A stretch of 64,000 nt of DNA. Origin: Frigoribacterium sp. Leaf415 (GTDB taxonomy: Bacteria > Actinomycetota > Actinomycetes > Actinomycetales > Microbacteriaceae). The stretch is taken from assembly GCF_001424645.1 (NCBI RefSeq), contig NZ_LMQR01000001.1, positions 2,921,492 to 2,985,491 on the forward strand, given 5' to 3'. A program made the translations under genes and the position numbers. The notes under the pieces were generated by a model, which saw only the letters and a program-made list of their open reading frames with translations, had not been told where the DNA came from and did not search any database. This document shows, in pieces, positions 25,354 through 34,369 of this stretch; the first letter of the stretch is position 1, and every line of letters starts with the position of its first letter.

Positions 25354-25661
25354 CGATGGTCGCTCGCACCCTGGCCGCCCTCCGAACCCAGGTCGACGCC
25401 GGCGGACTCGGCCACCTGAACGCCGTCATCGGGGACGCGACGACGGGGAAGCCCTTCGCGCTCGTCCTCGCTCGACGGGACGAGGTGTGGAGCACCTACT
25501 TCCTCGACGAGCGAGGTCTCGTCGAGGAACAGAGCATCCGCACCTACGACGACGTCGAGGCAGCCGCAGCCGACTTCCTCCGGCTGCTGCGCAACCTGGC
25601 CCGCATCGAAGAGATCCGCGCCCAACGGGCCGCCCGCCGGCAGGCGCAGCGTCCTCAGTGA
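25350..25661 (+). CDS. Likely immunity protein, array copy 6
   Basis: 103 residues. GLGHLNAVIGD, FALVLARRDEVWSTYFLDERG, LVEEQSIRTY and FLRLLRNLARIEEI make it the closest paralogue of copy 1, though it lies at the far end of the array. CAGGAG is nine bases before the ATG. The similarity of the two outer copies suggests the middle ones were inserted or diverged between them. Confidence 0.72.
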   Translation: MTMVARTLAALRTQVDAGGLGHLNAVIGDATTGKPFALVLARRDEVWSTYFLDERGLVEEQSIRTYDDVEAAAADFLRLLRNLARIEEIRAQRAARRQAQRPQ

Positions 25662-25787
25662 TCTCTCGGCAGCGTTCAAGCTGCGTTTGAGGTACGAAAC
25701 GCTGGTCAGAGGTACATTCGTGTCGTCAACGAGCCGGGGCCACGGGGTCCCGGGTCACACCGATCAACCGAAAGGGGACTCTTCATC

Positions 25788-26243
25788 ATGGCCATGTCTT
25801 TCGATCCTTTCACCGAGCTCGACCGTCTCACCGGCGCCCTCACGGGCATGCGACAGGGGCCCAGGGTCATGCCGGTCGACCTCTACCGCGACGGCGACCG
25901 CTACGTGCTCAACGCCGACATGCCGGGCATCGACCCGGGGTCGGTCGACGTCGACGTCGACGGTCAGCTGCTGACCCTCCGGGCCAACCGCACGCCCGAC
26001 ACCCGCGGCGGCGTCAAGTGGCTCGCGCAGGAGCGGCCGCACGGCTCGTACCTCCGCCAGTTCAGCGTGGGTGAGGGCATCGACTCGAGTCGCATCACGG
26101 CCCACTACGACAACGGCGTGTTGTCACTCGTCATCCCGGTCAGCGAGAGGGCGAAGCCGCGCAAGATCGAGGTCGTCTCGGGCCAGGCGCACGAGACCGT
26201 CGACGCGATCGACGCAAAACTGGCCCGCGACACGGCGAGCTGA
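25788..26243 (+). CDS. Hsp20/alpha-crystallin small heat-shock protein
   Basis: 151 residues. The alpha-crystallin domain (about 30-125) has DLYRDGDRYVLNADMPG and the conserved G-x-L element in NGVLSLVIPV. Oligomeric ATP-independent chaperone. AAAGGGG precedes the ATG. The 125-base upstream gap holds TTGAGG and TACATT boxes, but at 20-base spacing, and no HspR HAIR site. Confidence 0.93.
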   Translation: MAMSFDPFTELDRLTGALTGMRQGPRVMPVDLYRDGDRYVLNADMPGIDPGSVDVDVDGQLLTLRANRTPDTRGGVKWLAQERPHGSYLRQFSVGEGIDSSRITAHYDNGVLSLVIPVSERAKPRKIEVVSGQAHETVDAIDAKLARDTAS

Positions 26244-26556
26244 CCCTCTCGACGGTCTGGCCGTCGACCCCGACCACGCGGTCGAGCCCAGTCACCCCGT
26301 CGGCCCCGACCACCCCGTCACGATCCGTCGTGGCGGGGTGGTCCCGTTCCGTCGACACCACCGCTCGACCGCTCCACCCCTCCTCGGCCGGCACGCGAGT
26401 ACTGTGCGGTCCCGCGGTGGGCGGCGTCACCCGCCACCTGACCGTTGCCTCCGCACGTGGGCGAAGCCGACCCGCGCCTCCTACCGTTCACGACAGGGCA
26501 CGACGCCGACTCGGCGCCGCCCATGAATTCTGAACACCGTCAGCAAGGAGTGCACC
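26244..26556. other. 313-base gap after Hsp20
   Basis: It contains a terminator-like stem, GACCACCCCG (26308-26317) with CGGGGTGGTC (26334-26343) and inner TCACGA/TCGTGG pairs. A dispersed-motif copy follows at 26472, then the ribosome site CAAGGAG of the next gene. No further coding frame is convincing. Confidence 0.55.
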
Positions 26557-27012
26557 ATGGCACAGGCCATCGAGACCATCGACGTCAACGTCCCCGTCAG
26601 CGTCGCCTACAACCAGTGGACCCAGTTCGAGTCGTTCCCGAAGTTCCTCGACGAGGTCGAGTCGATCACCCAGACCACCCCCACCCTCACGGTGTGGAAG
26701 GTCAAGGTCGGACCGGTCGAGAAGACCTTCGAAGCCGAGATCACCGAGCAGCACCCCGACGAGCGCGTCGCCTGGAACAGCACGGGCGGCGAGGTCGACC
26801 ACGCCGGCGTCATCACGTTCCACAAGCTGAGCGACGACGTGACGCGCCTCACGGTGCAGATCGACTGGACCCCCGAGGGCTTCCTCGAGAAGATCGGCAA
26901 CACCCTCGGCGCGGACAACCACGCCATCAAGAAGGACCTCAAGAACTTCAAGGAGTTCATCGAGCGCGAGGGCAACGTCGACGGCGCCTGGCGCGGAGAC
27001 GTCCAGGCCTGA
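26557..27012 (+). CDS. SRPBCC/START-like domain protein
   Basis: 151 residues, a single SRPBCC fold (cyclase/dehydrase type): AIETIDVNVPVSVAYNQWTQ, FPKFLDEVESI, and a long C-terminal helix (LKNFKEFIEREG). These small proteins bind a hydrophobic ligand. Ribosome site CAAGGAG. Ligand unknown. Confidence 0.9.
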   Translation: MAQAIETIDVNVPVSVAYNQWTQFESFPKFLDEVESITQTTPTLTVWKVKVGPVEKTFEAEITEQHPDERVAWNSTGGEVDHAGVITFHKLSDDVTRLTVQIDWTPEGFLEKIGNTLGADNHAIKKDLKNFKEFIEREGNVDGAWRGDVQA

Positions 27013-27030
27013 GCCCGGGCTCGTACACGT

Positions 27031-27079
27031 CGAGGCCCCCGGTCGGCTCCTGTCCCCAGGACGCCCACCGGGGGCCTCG
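27031..27079. terminator. Bidirectional terminator
   Basis: CGAGGCCCCCGG (27031-27042) pairs perfectly with CCGGGGGCCTCG (27068-27079), between the convergent SRPBCC and glutaminase genes. Confidence 0.8.
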
Positions 27080-27085
27080 ATCGTG

Positions 27086-28024
27086 TCAGCCGCGGAAGCC
27101 GAACGAGTGCAGGTCGTGTTCCTCGCTCAGCCGGCGGCTCAGCTCGGCGCCGCGGACGCTCGTCCCCTGCTCGTCGATCGGCGGGCTGAACACCGCCGCC
27201 CCGAGCCGGTTCGGCGCCGACAGGACGATCGCGCCCGAGACGCTCGACTTCGCCGGCACGCCGACGCCGCGCATCCAGCGGCCCGACCCGTCGTAGACGC
27301 CGCAGGTCGCCATGACCGACACCACGTCGCGGGCGACGCGGGCGTCGACGACCTGCTCGCCCGTCACCGGGTTGCGACCGCCGAACGCGAGCGTCGCGCC
27401 CATCACGGCCAGGGCCTCCGTGTCGACGACCACCGAGCAGGCCCGGGCGTAGAGCGCGACCGCATCGTCCGCCGAGCTGTCGAGCGTGCCCTCCGACCGC
27501 ATCAGGTGTGCCAGCGCATGGTTGCGGTCGCCGTGCAGCTGCTCGGACTCGCTGACCTCGCGGTCGTAGTCGAGCTCGCGCCCCGCGAAGGCTCCCAGGC
27601 CCGCCAGAATGCGCGCCGTGCGCTCGTCGCAGGTGTCGCCGTCGACCAGGTCGGCCGTGAGCAGGGCTCCGGCGTTGACCATCGGGTTCGGCGGTCGCCC
27701 GGTGCCGCCCTCGAGCTTGATCGCGTCGAACGCCTCGCCGGTCGGCTCGATGCCGACCGCGTCGAGCGCCGCTCCGCCGGTGTCGGCGAGGGCGAGCGCG
27801 AAGAGGAACGGCTTGACCGCCGACTGGATCGAGAACGCGTGACCCGAGTCGCCGGCCGCGACCACCTCGCCGGTCGGCCGCACCACGGCGACCCCGAACA
27901 GCTCGGGGTCGGTTTCGGCGAGCTGGGGGATGCTGTCGTCCACCGCGCCTCCTCGGGTCGACAGGACGGAGGCGCGCAGGGCCTCGAGGGACGCGGCTTC
28001 GGGCGACGGGGTGGGGGACGGCAT
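27086..28024 (-). CDS. glsA: Glutaminase (serine-dependent, GlsA family)
   Basis: 312 residues, full length. The catalytic Ser-x-x-Lys is in FSIQSAVKPF, with PPNPMVNAGA and conserved GGRNPVTGEQV later. It hydrolyses glutamine to glutamate and ammonia. An N-terminal segment (RASVLSTRGGAVDDS) contains a dispersed-motif copy, lengthening the loop before the conserved SIPQLAETDPE. No STAS domain. Confidence 0.93.
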   Translation of the reverse strand: MPSPTPSPEAASLEALRASVLSTRGGAVDDSIPQLAETDPELFGVAVVRPTGEVVAAGDSGHAFSIQSAVKPFLFALALADTGGAALDAVGIEPTGEAFDAIKLEGGTGRPPNPMVNAGALLTADLVDGDTCDERTARILAGLGAFAGRELDYDREVSESEQLHGDRNHALAHLMRSEGTLDSSADDAVALYARACSVVVDTEALAVMGATLAFGGRNPVTGEQVVDARVARDVVSVMATCGVYDGSGRWMRGVGVPAKSSVSGAIVLSAPNRLGAAVFSPPIDEQGTSVRGAELSRRLSEEHDLHSFGFRG

Positions 28025-28225
28025 CGCTCCACCCTGACAGGCGGGGGCCCGTGCGTCCGGGCTCGTGCCGAGTCACCCACGAAAGGACGGGGTACGGGCC
28101 GGGGTACGCGCCGGGGGGACGAGGAGCACGTCATGTTCCCGACGTCAACCCCGCCCGTTGTCAGGTCGCGTGTCTACCGTGCATCTCGTCGGGCCGCATC
28201 GGGGCGGGCCGCGAGAGAGGCGACG

Positions 28226-28510
28226 ATGCTCTTCGAGGGTGGCAGCGGCCGGTCGGGTACGGCCTGGCCCGGGCGGGGCCCCCTGGCGAGCGCGCTCGAC
28301 CTGAGGCTCGACGTGGTCGGTCGCGGCCGCTGGCGGGTCGTCGACGTGCGCCGGTCGGAGCGAGGCGCCCTCGTTGTCCTCGGCACGGTCGCCCAGACCG
28401 AGGCGGGCTACGAGCTCAGCCTCGCCGCGGCCCCCGGACGTCGCTGGTGGTGCACCGACCTCTCGAGTGCCCTCGACACCGTCGTGCGCGCCTCGTGGAG
28501 CCTCCGCTAG
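28226..28510 (+). CDS. Small unknown protein
   Basis: 94 residues from ATG 28226 with GAGAGAGG upstream. The alternative ATG at 28133 (125 residues, GAGGAGC upstream) would add a basic leader that looks non-coding. The compact sequence (LDLRLDVVGRGRWRVVDVRR, WWCTDLSSALDTVVRASWSL) suggests one small alpha/beta domain. Not recognised. Confidence 0.6.
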   Translation: MLFEGGSGRSGTAWPGRGPLASALDLRLDVVGRGRWRVVDVRRSERGALVVLGTVAQTEAGYELSLAAAPGRRWWCTDLSSALDTVVRASWSLR

Positions 28511-28570
28511 TCGTCTCGGTCGTCGAGTGGTCCCGGATCGTGGTCCGGGCGCGCGTGAAGGACGATCCGC

Positions 28571-28606
28571 GACCAGTCGACCAGTCGACCAGTCGACCAG
28601 TCGACC
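28571..28606. repeat. 8-bp tandem repeat
   Basis: GACCAGTC repeated four and a half times, between the small gene above and the DUF418 gene. Noncoding; likely variable in copy number. Confidence 0.95.
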
Positions 28607-28637
28607 GCCGGACCCGAGGAGGCGCGGGTCGCGCTGG

Positions 28638-29657
28638 TCAGGACGCCCGGCGCACCAGCGCGGCCGGCCGCCACCAGGTGACGCTCCGCCAGGCCCACTC
28701 GACCGGACCGTAGACGAACCGGGCGAGCCAGAGGCGACTGAGCACGGACTGCAGGGCGATGAGCCCGACGCTGATGCCCACCCCCGGCACGACGCTCGTC
28801 ATGTGCCCGAAGTCGATCACGAGGGCGAGGCCTGCCACGACGATCGCCGCGACGACGTAGTTGGTCAGCGCCATGCGGCCCAGCGGCTCGAACACGGCGG
28901 CGACGACGCGGCGAGCGGGGGTGCGCCAGAGCAGGGCGAGAGCGGTGGCGTAGGCGACGGCCATGACCAGCCCGGCGATGCCGCCCGGCGTCGAGAAGCG
29001 CGGGTCGCCCGGGGTCGTGGTCTGCCAGAGCAGGGCCGGCACCGTGAGCACCGCGGCCGCGGCGAAGACCAGGGCGACGCCGCGCCCGGCCGACTCGAGC
29101 ACGCGGGGCAGGCCGTACGCCGCGGCGCCCGCACCGAGCAGCATGAGGCCGGGGGTCGAGACGAGGCCGCCACCGGTCAGGGCGTAGGCCGCGACGGTCA
29201 GCACGGCACCGAGGGCCAGGGTCGCCCAGCGCGGGGCGAAGACGACGATCGGCAGCATGACGAGGCCCACGACGCCGTACTCGAGCAGCACGTTGCCGGG
29301 GTAGACGAGCATGAGCAGCCCGCCGATCGCGACGAGCCCGACCAGGCGGCGCACCATGACGAGCCCGGGTCGGGGCGAGCGCGACCGGGCGCCGGCGAGC
29401 ACGAACCACAGGCTCATGCCGAAGAGGAACACGAAGATCGGCACGAACCGGGTCTGCACCGTGAGGTACAGCAGGTCGCGCACCGGGTCGTCGACCGGGT
29501 CGGCGGTCTCGATCACGTAGTCGATGCCGAGGTGGGTGATGTCGAGCGTGTTGACCAGCAGGATGCCGAACAGCGCGAAGCCGCGCAGCGAGTCGACGAA
29601 CCTCCAGCGGGTGCCGGGGGTGGGTGGGGAGTCGACGGCGGGCGCAGCAGAGGTCAT
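28638..29657 (-). CDS. DUF418 membrane protein
   Basis: 339 residues with about nine helices. The N-terminal RFVDSLRGFALFGILLVNT signature, FLFGMSLWFVL and the C-terminal MALTNYVVAA / FVYGPVEWAWRSVT are those of DUF418 (YeiB-like). ATG at 29657 is the family-like start. Function unknown; an acyltransferase-3-like fold is suggested in the literature for the N-terminal motif. Confidence 0.9.
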   Translation of the reverse strand: MTSAAPAVDSPPTPGTRWRFVDSLRGFALFGILLVNTLDITHLGIDYVIETADPVDDPVRDLLYLTVQTRFVPIFVFLFGMSLWFVLAGARSRSPRPGLVMVRRLVGLVAIGGLLMLVYPGNVLLEYGVVGLVMLPIVVFAPRWATLALGAVLTVAAYALTGGGLVSTPGLMLLGAGAAAYGLPRVLESAGRGVALVFAAAAVLTVPALLWQTTTPGDPRFSTPGGIAGLVMAVAYATALALLWRTPARRVVAAVFEPLGRMALTNYVVAAIVVAGLALVIDFGHMTSVVPGVGISVGLIALQSVLSRLWLARFVYGPVEWAWRSVTWWRPAALVRRAS

Positions 29658-29737
29658 GTGCCCAGCCAAGCCGACCCGCGCCTCCTGGTCATCCCCCGCG
29701 GTGATGGCCCGCATCCGTCTGAAGTATCAGATGTGGG

Positions 29738-30055
29738 TCAGACGAGCGTCCACTCGGCGCGGTACTCGTCGCACGTGAGTCGGTCGAGGTCCGCCTCGAT
29801 GTCGACCTTCGACTCGTCGGCGCCGGTGAGGCCCTGGGGAGCCAGCCGGTGGATCTCGCGACCGGTCGAGCGCTCGCGCACCACGACGTCGAAGCCCGGC
29901 CACTCGCCGTCGAACGAGCCGACGAAGAACGCGGCGAGGACCGAGACGAGCCACCGTCCGGCAACGAGCAGCCGCGGCCGCCGGGTGGTGACGATCTCGG
30001 CCTGCCACACCGAGGAGGCGCGGGGCGCGTCGTCAGGGTCGGTCACCGAGGGCAT
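29738..30055 (-). CDS. Unknown single-helix membrane protein
   Basis: 105 residues. A basic N-terminus carrying a dispersed-motif copy (APRASS) is followed by one helix (about 29-46, LLVAGRWLVSVLAAFFVG) and a soluble tail (DVVVRERSTGREIHRL, KVDIEADLDRLTCDEY). Not recognised. It reads the same way as the ABC operon upstream, with a 67-base gap. Confidence 0.6.
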   Translation of the reverse strand: MPSVTDPDDAPRASSVWQAEIVTTRRPRLLVAGRWLVSVLAAFFVGSFDGEWPGFDVVVRERSTGREIHRLAPQGLTGADESKVDIEADLDRLTCDEYRAEWTLV

Positions 30056-30122
30056 CCCCCGAGGCTAGCGGCGGGGTCGGGCGTGCCCCCTCCGTCGCCC
30101 GGCTGACCGTCGGACGACCGCG

Positions 30123-31208
30123 TCAGGAGGCGCGGGTCGTCACGGCCACGCGGGCGGGCGTGAACGAGACGCGCACCGACGACCCCGGCTCGCGTCGTTC
30201 GTCGGCCCGGTGGTCGAGCACCAGCAGGGTCTCGCGGTCCACGCGCACGCGGGTGCGGCACACGGCCCCCAGGAACGACACCGACTCGACGACGCCCGCG
30301 AGTCCGCCCTGCTCCACGAACGACACGTCCTCGGGTCGCACGTAGGCCCAGACCGGCCCCTCGGCCGGCGTGCCCACGACCGGCACCTCGGGGCAGCCCG
30401 CCAGGCGGACGAGCGCACCGATGACCTCGCCGGACACCCGGTTGCTCGTCCCGACGAACTCGGCGACGAACGCCGTCGCGGGGGCCGAGTAGAGCTCTTC
30501 CGGGGTGCCCACCTGCTCGATCGACCCGGCACGCATGACGGCGACGCGGTCGGCCACGGCCAGGGCCTCTTCCTGGTCGTGGGTGACGAACAGGGTCGTG
30601 ATCGACAGCTCGCGCTGGATGCGGCGGATCTCGTCCCGCAGTTGCACCCGCACCTTCGCGTCGAGGGCGCTGAGCGGCTCGTCGAGCAGCAGCACCCGCG
30701 GTCGCGTGACCAGCGCCCGGGCCAGGGCGACGCGCTGCTGCTGGCCGCCCGAGAGCTGGTGGGCGTAGCGCTCGCCGAGGTCGCCGAGTCCGACCAGGTC
30801 GAGCATCTCGCCCGCCCGGGCGGCCCGGGCGGCCTTGTCGACGCGACGCATGCGCAGCCCGAACTCGACGTTCTGCCGCACGGTCAGGTGGGGGAACAGC
30901 GAGTACGCCTGGAACACCATGCCGACGTCCCGGCGGTGCGTCGGGACGCCGACCACGTCGCGGCCGTCGATCGTGATGCGACCGCCCGTGACGTCCTCGA
31001 GCCCGGCGAGGCTGCGCAGTGCGGTGGTCTTGCCGCAGCCCGACGGGCCCAGCACGGCGACGAGCTCGCCGGGCTGCAACTCGAGGTCGAGCCCGGTCAG
31101 GGCCCGGTGCCCGGCGAACTGCTTCGTGACGTCGTGGAACGCCACGGCGGCACCCGCACCGGCGCCGGTCGGACTCGTGACGGAGGGGCGGGGGAGCGTG
31201 GCGGTCAC
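30123..31208 (-). CDS. ABC importer ATPase (PotA-like)
   Basis: 361 residues. Walker A GPSGCGKTT (54-62), signature LSGGQQQR, Walker B VLLLDEPLSALD, H-loop VTHDQEEA, and a C-terminal TOBE domain. This is the class that energises polyamine, iron(III), AEP-phosphonate or sulfate import. The last codons (TTRAS-stop) coincide with a motif copy. It is the last gene of a four-gene operon with 4-base overlaps; substrate specificity comes from the binding protein. Confidence 0.93.
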   Translation of the reverse strand: MTATLPRPSVTSPTGAGAGAAVAFHDVTKQFAGHRALTGLDLELQPGELVAVLGPSGCGKTTALRSLAGLEDVTGGRITIDGRDVVGVPTHRRDVGMVFQAYSLFPHLTVRQNVEFGLRMRRVDKAARAARAGEMLDLVGLGDLGERYAHQLSGGQQQRVALARALVTRPRVLLLDEPLSALDAKVRVQLRDEIRRIQRELSITTLFVTHDQEEALAVADRVAVMRAGSIEQVGTPEELYSAPATAFVAEFVGTSNRVSGEVIGALVRLAGCPEVPVVGTPAEGPVWAYVRPEDVSFVEQGGLAGVVESVSFLGAVCRTRVRVDRETLLVLDHRADERREPGSSVRVSFTPARVAVTTRAS

Positions 31209-32074
31209 GAGAGGGCCTTTCGGGTGGGGATCGGACGGGCGGCCCCGAGGGCTCCGACCCGGCCGATCACGAGCAGCAGCACGAAGGCGAAGGCCAGCGA
31301 GATCAGGGCGAGGATCACGGCGGCGTAGGGGTCGGAACGCGACACCTGCACCAGGGCGGTCTGCAGGTTCACGCGGTTGAGCAGCGAGGCGATGGTGAAC
31401 TCGCCGAGCACGACGGCCACGGTGATGAAAGCCGCCGCGAGCAGGCCCCGGCGCAGGCTCGGCACGACGACGAGGGCCATCGTGCGGGGCCAGCTCGAGC
31501 CGAGCGTGCGCGCGGCCTCGGTCAGCGTACGGAGGTCGGTGGCCGCCAGGTCGGACTGCACCGCGCGGTAGGCGTAGGGCAGCACCGTGACGCCGTACGC
31601 GAGCGCGAGCGTCCAGGCGCCCGAGCCGGCCACCCGCGACACGACCGAGTAGACCGGTGCGAGGCCGACCACGAGCACGATCGCCGGCACCGTGATCGGC
31701 ACGAGGCAGACGAACTCGAGCGGCCGCACGAGGCGCGGGTAGCGCAGGTGCACGAGCACCATCGCCGGCACCAGCAGCACGAGCACGAGCAGTGCCGCGA
31801 CGACGGCGAGCAGCAGCGAGTTCGTGACTCCCTCGACGAGGTTGCGGTACATCCGCTCGTTCTCGGGGTCGACGATCGCCAGCCAGTGGTTCAGGTCGTG
31901 GCCCGTGCCGTCGGCGCTGCGCAGCGAGAACGCGACCATCGCCGCGATCGGCACCGCGAAGAGGGCTCCCACGACGACCAGGGCGGTGCGGCGCGCGACC
32001 GTGCCCGCGCCTCCTGCGCTCGTCGACCGCGGAGCGCTGGTCGTCCGGGGAGCGCTCGTCGTCCGGGCGCTCAT
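31205..32074 (-). CDS. ABC importer permease (PotC-like)
   Basis: 289 residues. Six helices; the EAA-type loop is in LTEAARTLGSSWPRTMALVVVPSL. A Ser/Thr/Pro-rich N-terminal extension (about 1-27: ARTTSAPRTTSAP) carries repeats and a motif copy before the first helix. Overlaps its neighbours by ATGA. Confidence 0.92.
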   Translation of the reverse strand: MSARTTSAPRTTSAPRSTSAGGAGTVARRTALVVVGALFAVPIAAMVAFSLRSADGTGHDLNHWLAIVDPENERMYRNLVEGVTNSLLLAVVAALLVLVLLVPAMVLVHLRYPRLVRPLEFVCLVPITVPAIVLVVGLAPVYSVVSRVAGSGAWTLALAYGVTVLPYAYRAVQSDLAATDLRTLTEAARTLGSSWPRTMALVVVPSLRRGLLAAAFITVAVVLGEFTIASLLNRVNLQTALVQVSRSDPYAAVILALISLAFAFVLLLVIGRVGALGAARPIPTRKALS

Positions 32075-33045
32075 CGCTGCCACCGCTCCGTGCGGCGCTG
32101 CAGCAGCGAGTAGCCGATCATCAGCACGGCCATCACGACGACCATGCCGAGCGCGAGCGCGCCGGCGACGTTCTCGCGGCCGAGCACGGTCTCGCTGATC
32201 AGGGCGGCGCGGATCTGCAGCGGCACGATCTGCGCGCCCTGGCTGATCAGGGCGGCGGCGGTCGCGTACGACGAGAAGGCGTTGGCGAAGAGCAGCAGCA
32301 GGCTGCCGACGAACGCGGGGGCGAGCACCGGGACGACCACGCGGACGAGGTGCTGCCACCGGGTGCCGCCGAGCGTGGCGACGGCCTCGCTCCACTGCGG
32401 GCGGAGGCCGCTGACGGCGGGCATGAACGTGATCACCATCAGGGGCACCTGGAAGTACAGGTAGGGCAGCAGCAGCCCGGGCACCTGGTAGAACCAGACC
32501 CCGTCGGCGTAGAGGTCGACGCCGGCGACGTCGATCAGCAGCCGCGTGACGACGCCCTGGATGCCGATCGTCGCGATGAACGCGAACGCCAGCATGACGC
32601 CGCCGAACTGCGCGAGCACGCTCGACGCGGCGTCGATCGCGCTGCGGACGGCTCCGTCGGGGCGGAGCGAGGTGAGGCCCCAGCAGACGACGGCTCCGAC
32701 GACGGCCCCGGCCACCGCCGTGACGGCCGAGACGGCCGCCGAGCTGGCGAAGGCCCGCACGATCAGCGGGTCGCCGAGTGCGGCGAGGTTGTCGAGCGTG
32801 GGGGCGCCGTCACCGTCGACGAAGCCCGTTCCGAGTGCGAGCAGGCACGGCACGATCAGGAAGAGGAGCACCCAGACGGCGAACGGGGTCAGCCCCCACC
32901 ACGCCGCCGGACGGCGCCGACCCCGCGAGGGGCCGACGCCGTCGGAGGACGAGGAGGCGCGGGTCGACGGGTCGCCGCCGTCCCCCTCGTGTGCCGACCG
33001 CACGTCGGCGGTCGTGTCCGCCGCGCGGGTCGACGTCGTCACCAT
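32071..33045 (-). CDS. ABC importer permease (PotB-like)
   Basis: 324 residues. A cytoplasmic N-terminus of about 50 residues (with STRASSSS from a motif copy) precedes six helices and an EAA loop (EAVATLGGTRWQHLVRVVVPVL). ATG at 33045 shares one base with the binding-protein stop (TGATG). Confidence 0.92.
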   Translation of the reverse strand: MVTTSTRAADTTADVRSAHEGDGGDPSTRASSSSDGVGPSRGRRRPAAWWGLTPFAVWVLLFLIVPCLLALGTGFVDGDGAPTLDNLAALGDPLIVRAFASSAAVSAVTAVAGAVVGAVVCWGLTSLRPDGAVRSAIDAASSVLAQFGGVMLAFAFIATIGIQGVVTRLLIDVAGVDLYADGVWFYQVPGLLLPYLYFQVPLMVITFMPAVSGLRPQWSEAVATLGGTRWQHLVRVVVPVLAPAFVGSLLLLFANAFSSYATAAALISQGAQIVPLQIRAALISETVLGRENVAGALALGMVVVMAVLMIGYSLLQRRTERWQR

Positions 33046-34181
33046 CAGCCGATCGCCGTGGCCCAGGTGTCGGCCAGGACCTTCGAGGCGGCCTCGGTCT
33101 GCTCGGCCGTGAACTGCACGGTGTCGGCGGGCTGCTCGCCGACCTTCTCGAGGGCGTCCTGGTCGACGGTGCCGGCCTCGGTCATCGCCGCGAGGCGCAC
33201 GGGGTAGGCGCCGGCCGCGAGGTACAGGTTCTGCGCGTCGTCGCTCATGACGTACTCCTGCCACAGGCGGGCCGCGGCGGGGTGCGGTGCGTCGACGTTG
33301 ATCGCCTGGTTGTAGTAGCTGCCGAGGGCGGTGCCGGGCAGCACGGCCGTCTTCCAGTCGCGTCCGCCGGCGTCGGCCGCGGCGGCCAGGTTGTTGTAGC
33401 TCCAGTCGAAGACGACCGGGGTCTCGCCCGAGGCGATGGTCGCCGGGGTCGGGTCGGTGGGCAGGAAGTTGCCCGCGTCGGCCAGCTTCGAGAAGTAGTC
33501 GACGCCCGTGCTGACGTCGTCGGCGCTGCCGCCGGACTGCAGCGCGGCCCACTCGACGGCCGCGGCGGCGGCACCGGCCTGGGTCGGGTCGCCGTTGATC
33601 GCGACCTTGCCCTCGTAGTCGCCACCGAGCAGGTCGTCGAGGCTCTCGGGGGCGGGCACGGCGTCGGCGTCGTAGCCGACCGACATCAGGCCGGTGTAGT
33701 CGTAGACCCACTTGCCGTCGGCGTCCTTGTGGTCGTCGGCGATGTCGTCCCAGGTCGACACCTTGTACGGCGCGAACTGGTCGAGGTTGTCGAGCGTCAC
33801 GGCCGAGCCGAGGTCGAACACGTCGGGGGCGGTGTCCTGCCCCTTCAGGTTCTGGGCGGCGGTGATCTCCTCGGCGCTCGAGATGTCGGGGCTGTCCGAG
33901 TTGACGGTGATGTCGTACTTCTTCTCGAACCCGTCGATGATCTTCCCGTAGTTCGCCCACGTGTCGGGCAGGGCGATGACGTTGAGCTCTCCCTCGGCCT
34001 GGGCGGCACTGACGAGGGCGTCCATGCCGCCGAAGGCCTCGGCGCTGGTGGCGGTGGCGGCGTCGGTGCCGTTCGCCGCGCCTCCTGCGCTGTCGGCGTC
34101 GGCGCTCGCCGAGCAGCCGGTCAGGGCGAGGGCGGCGATGCTGAGGGTCGCGGCCGAGACGAGCAGGCGCTTGTCGATCAT
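33045..34181 (-). CDS. ABC importer solute-binding lipoprotein (PotD-like)
   Basis: 378 residues. Signal peptide with lipobox LTGC (Cys about 23). A low-complexity linker (DSAGGAANGTDAATATSAEA) overlaps a motif copy, then a type II periplasmic-binding fold (LNVIALPDTWANYGKIIDGF, VFDLGSAVTLDNL, DTWAT). First gene of the operon. Spermidine/putrescine, 2-AEP phosphonate or thiamine-type ligands all fit; the sequence does not decide. Confidence 0.92.
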   Translation of the reverse strand: MIDKRLLVSAATLSIAALALTGCSASADADSAGGAANGTDAATATSAEAFGGMDALVSAAQAEGELNVIALPDTWANYGKIIDGFEKKYDITVNSDSPDISSAEEITAAQNLKGQDTAPDVFDLGSAVTLDNLDQFAPYKVSTWDDIADDHKDADGKWVYDYTGLMSVGYDADAVPAPESLDDLLGGDYEGKVAINGDPTQAGAAAAAVEWAALQSGGSADDVSTGVDYFSKLADAGNFLPTDPTPATIASGETPVVFDWSYNNLAAAADAGGRDWKTAVLPGTALGSYYNQAINVDAPHPAAARLWQEYVMSDDAQNLYLAAGAYPVRLAAMTEAGTVDQDALEKVGEQPADTVQFTAEQTEAASKVLADTWATAIG

Positions 34182-34369
34182 GCGGTGTGGGTCCTTCGGG
34201 TGCGGGGCCGGGGCTCGCCTCGATGAGCTGAGGGCGACGGGGGACCGGGCGGCCCGCTGGGCACGCTAAGGAGGCGCGGCGACGTCCCGGGAGAGGGTGC
34301 GTGAACGCGGGGCGAACAGGTGGTGGCGGGGTGTGCGGCCGGGGTCGTCGCCGCGCTGGTGCTCGGCGA

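Noticed and set aside
25676..25720. HspR (HAIR) operator before Hsp20
   Set aside because: TTCAAG and TTTGAG occur close together but in the wrong order and spacing for CTTGAGT-N7-ACTCAAG.
19200..25787. Toxin island as an integrative element inserted at tRNA-Gly
   Set aside because: The island follows the tRNA gene, but I found no integrase, no second copy of the tRNA 3' end (CGGGTTCGATTCCC) and no mobility genes up to Hsp20.
28133..28225. Longer N-terminus for the small gene at 28226
   Set aside because: The added residues are Arg/Ser-rich with promoter-like DNA; the downstream ATG has its own purine-rich site and begins a compact domain.
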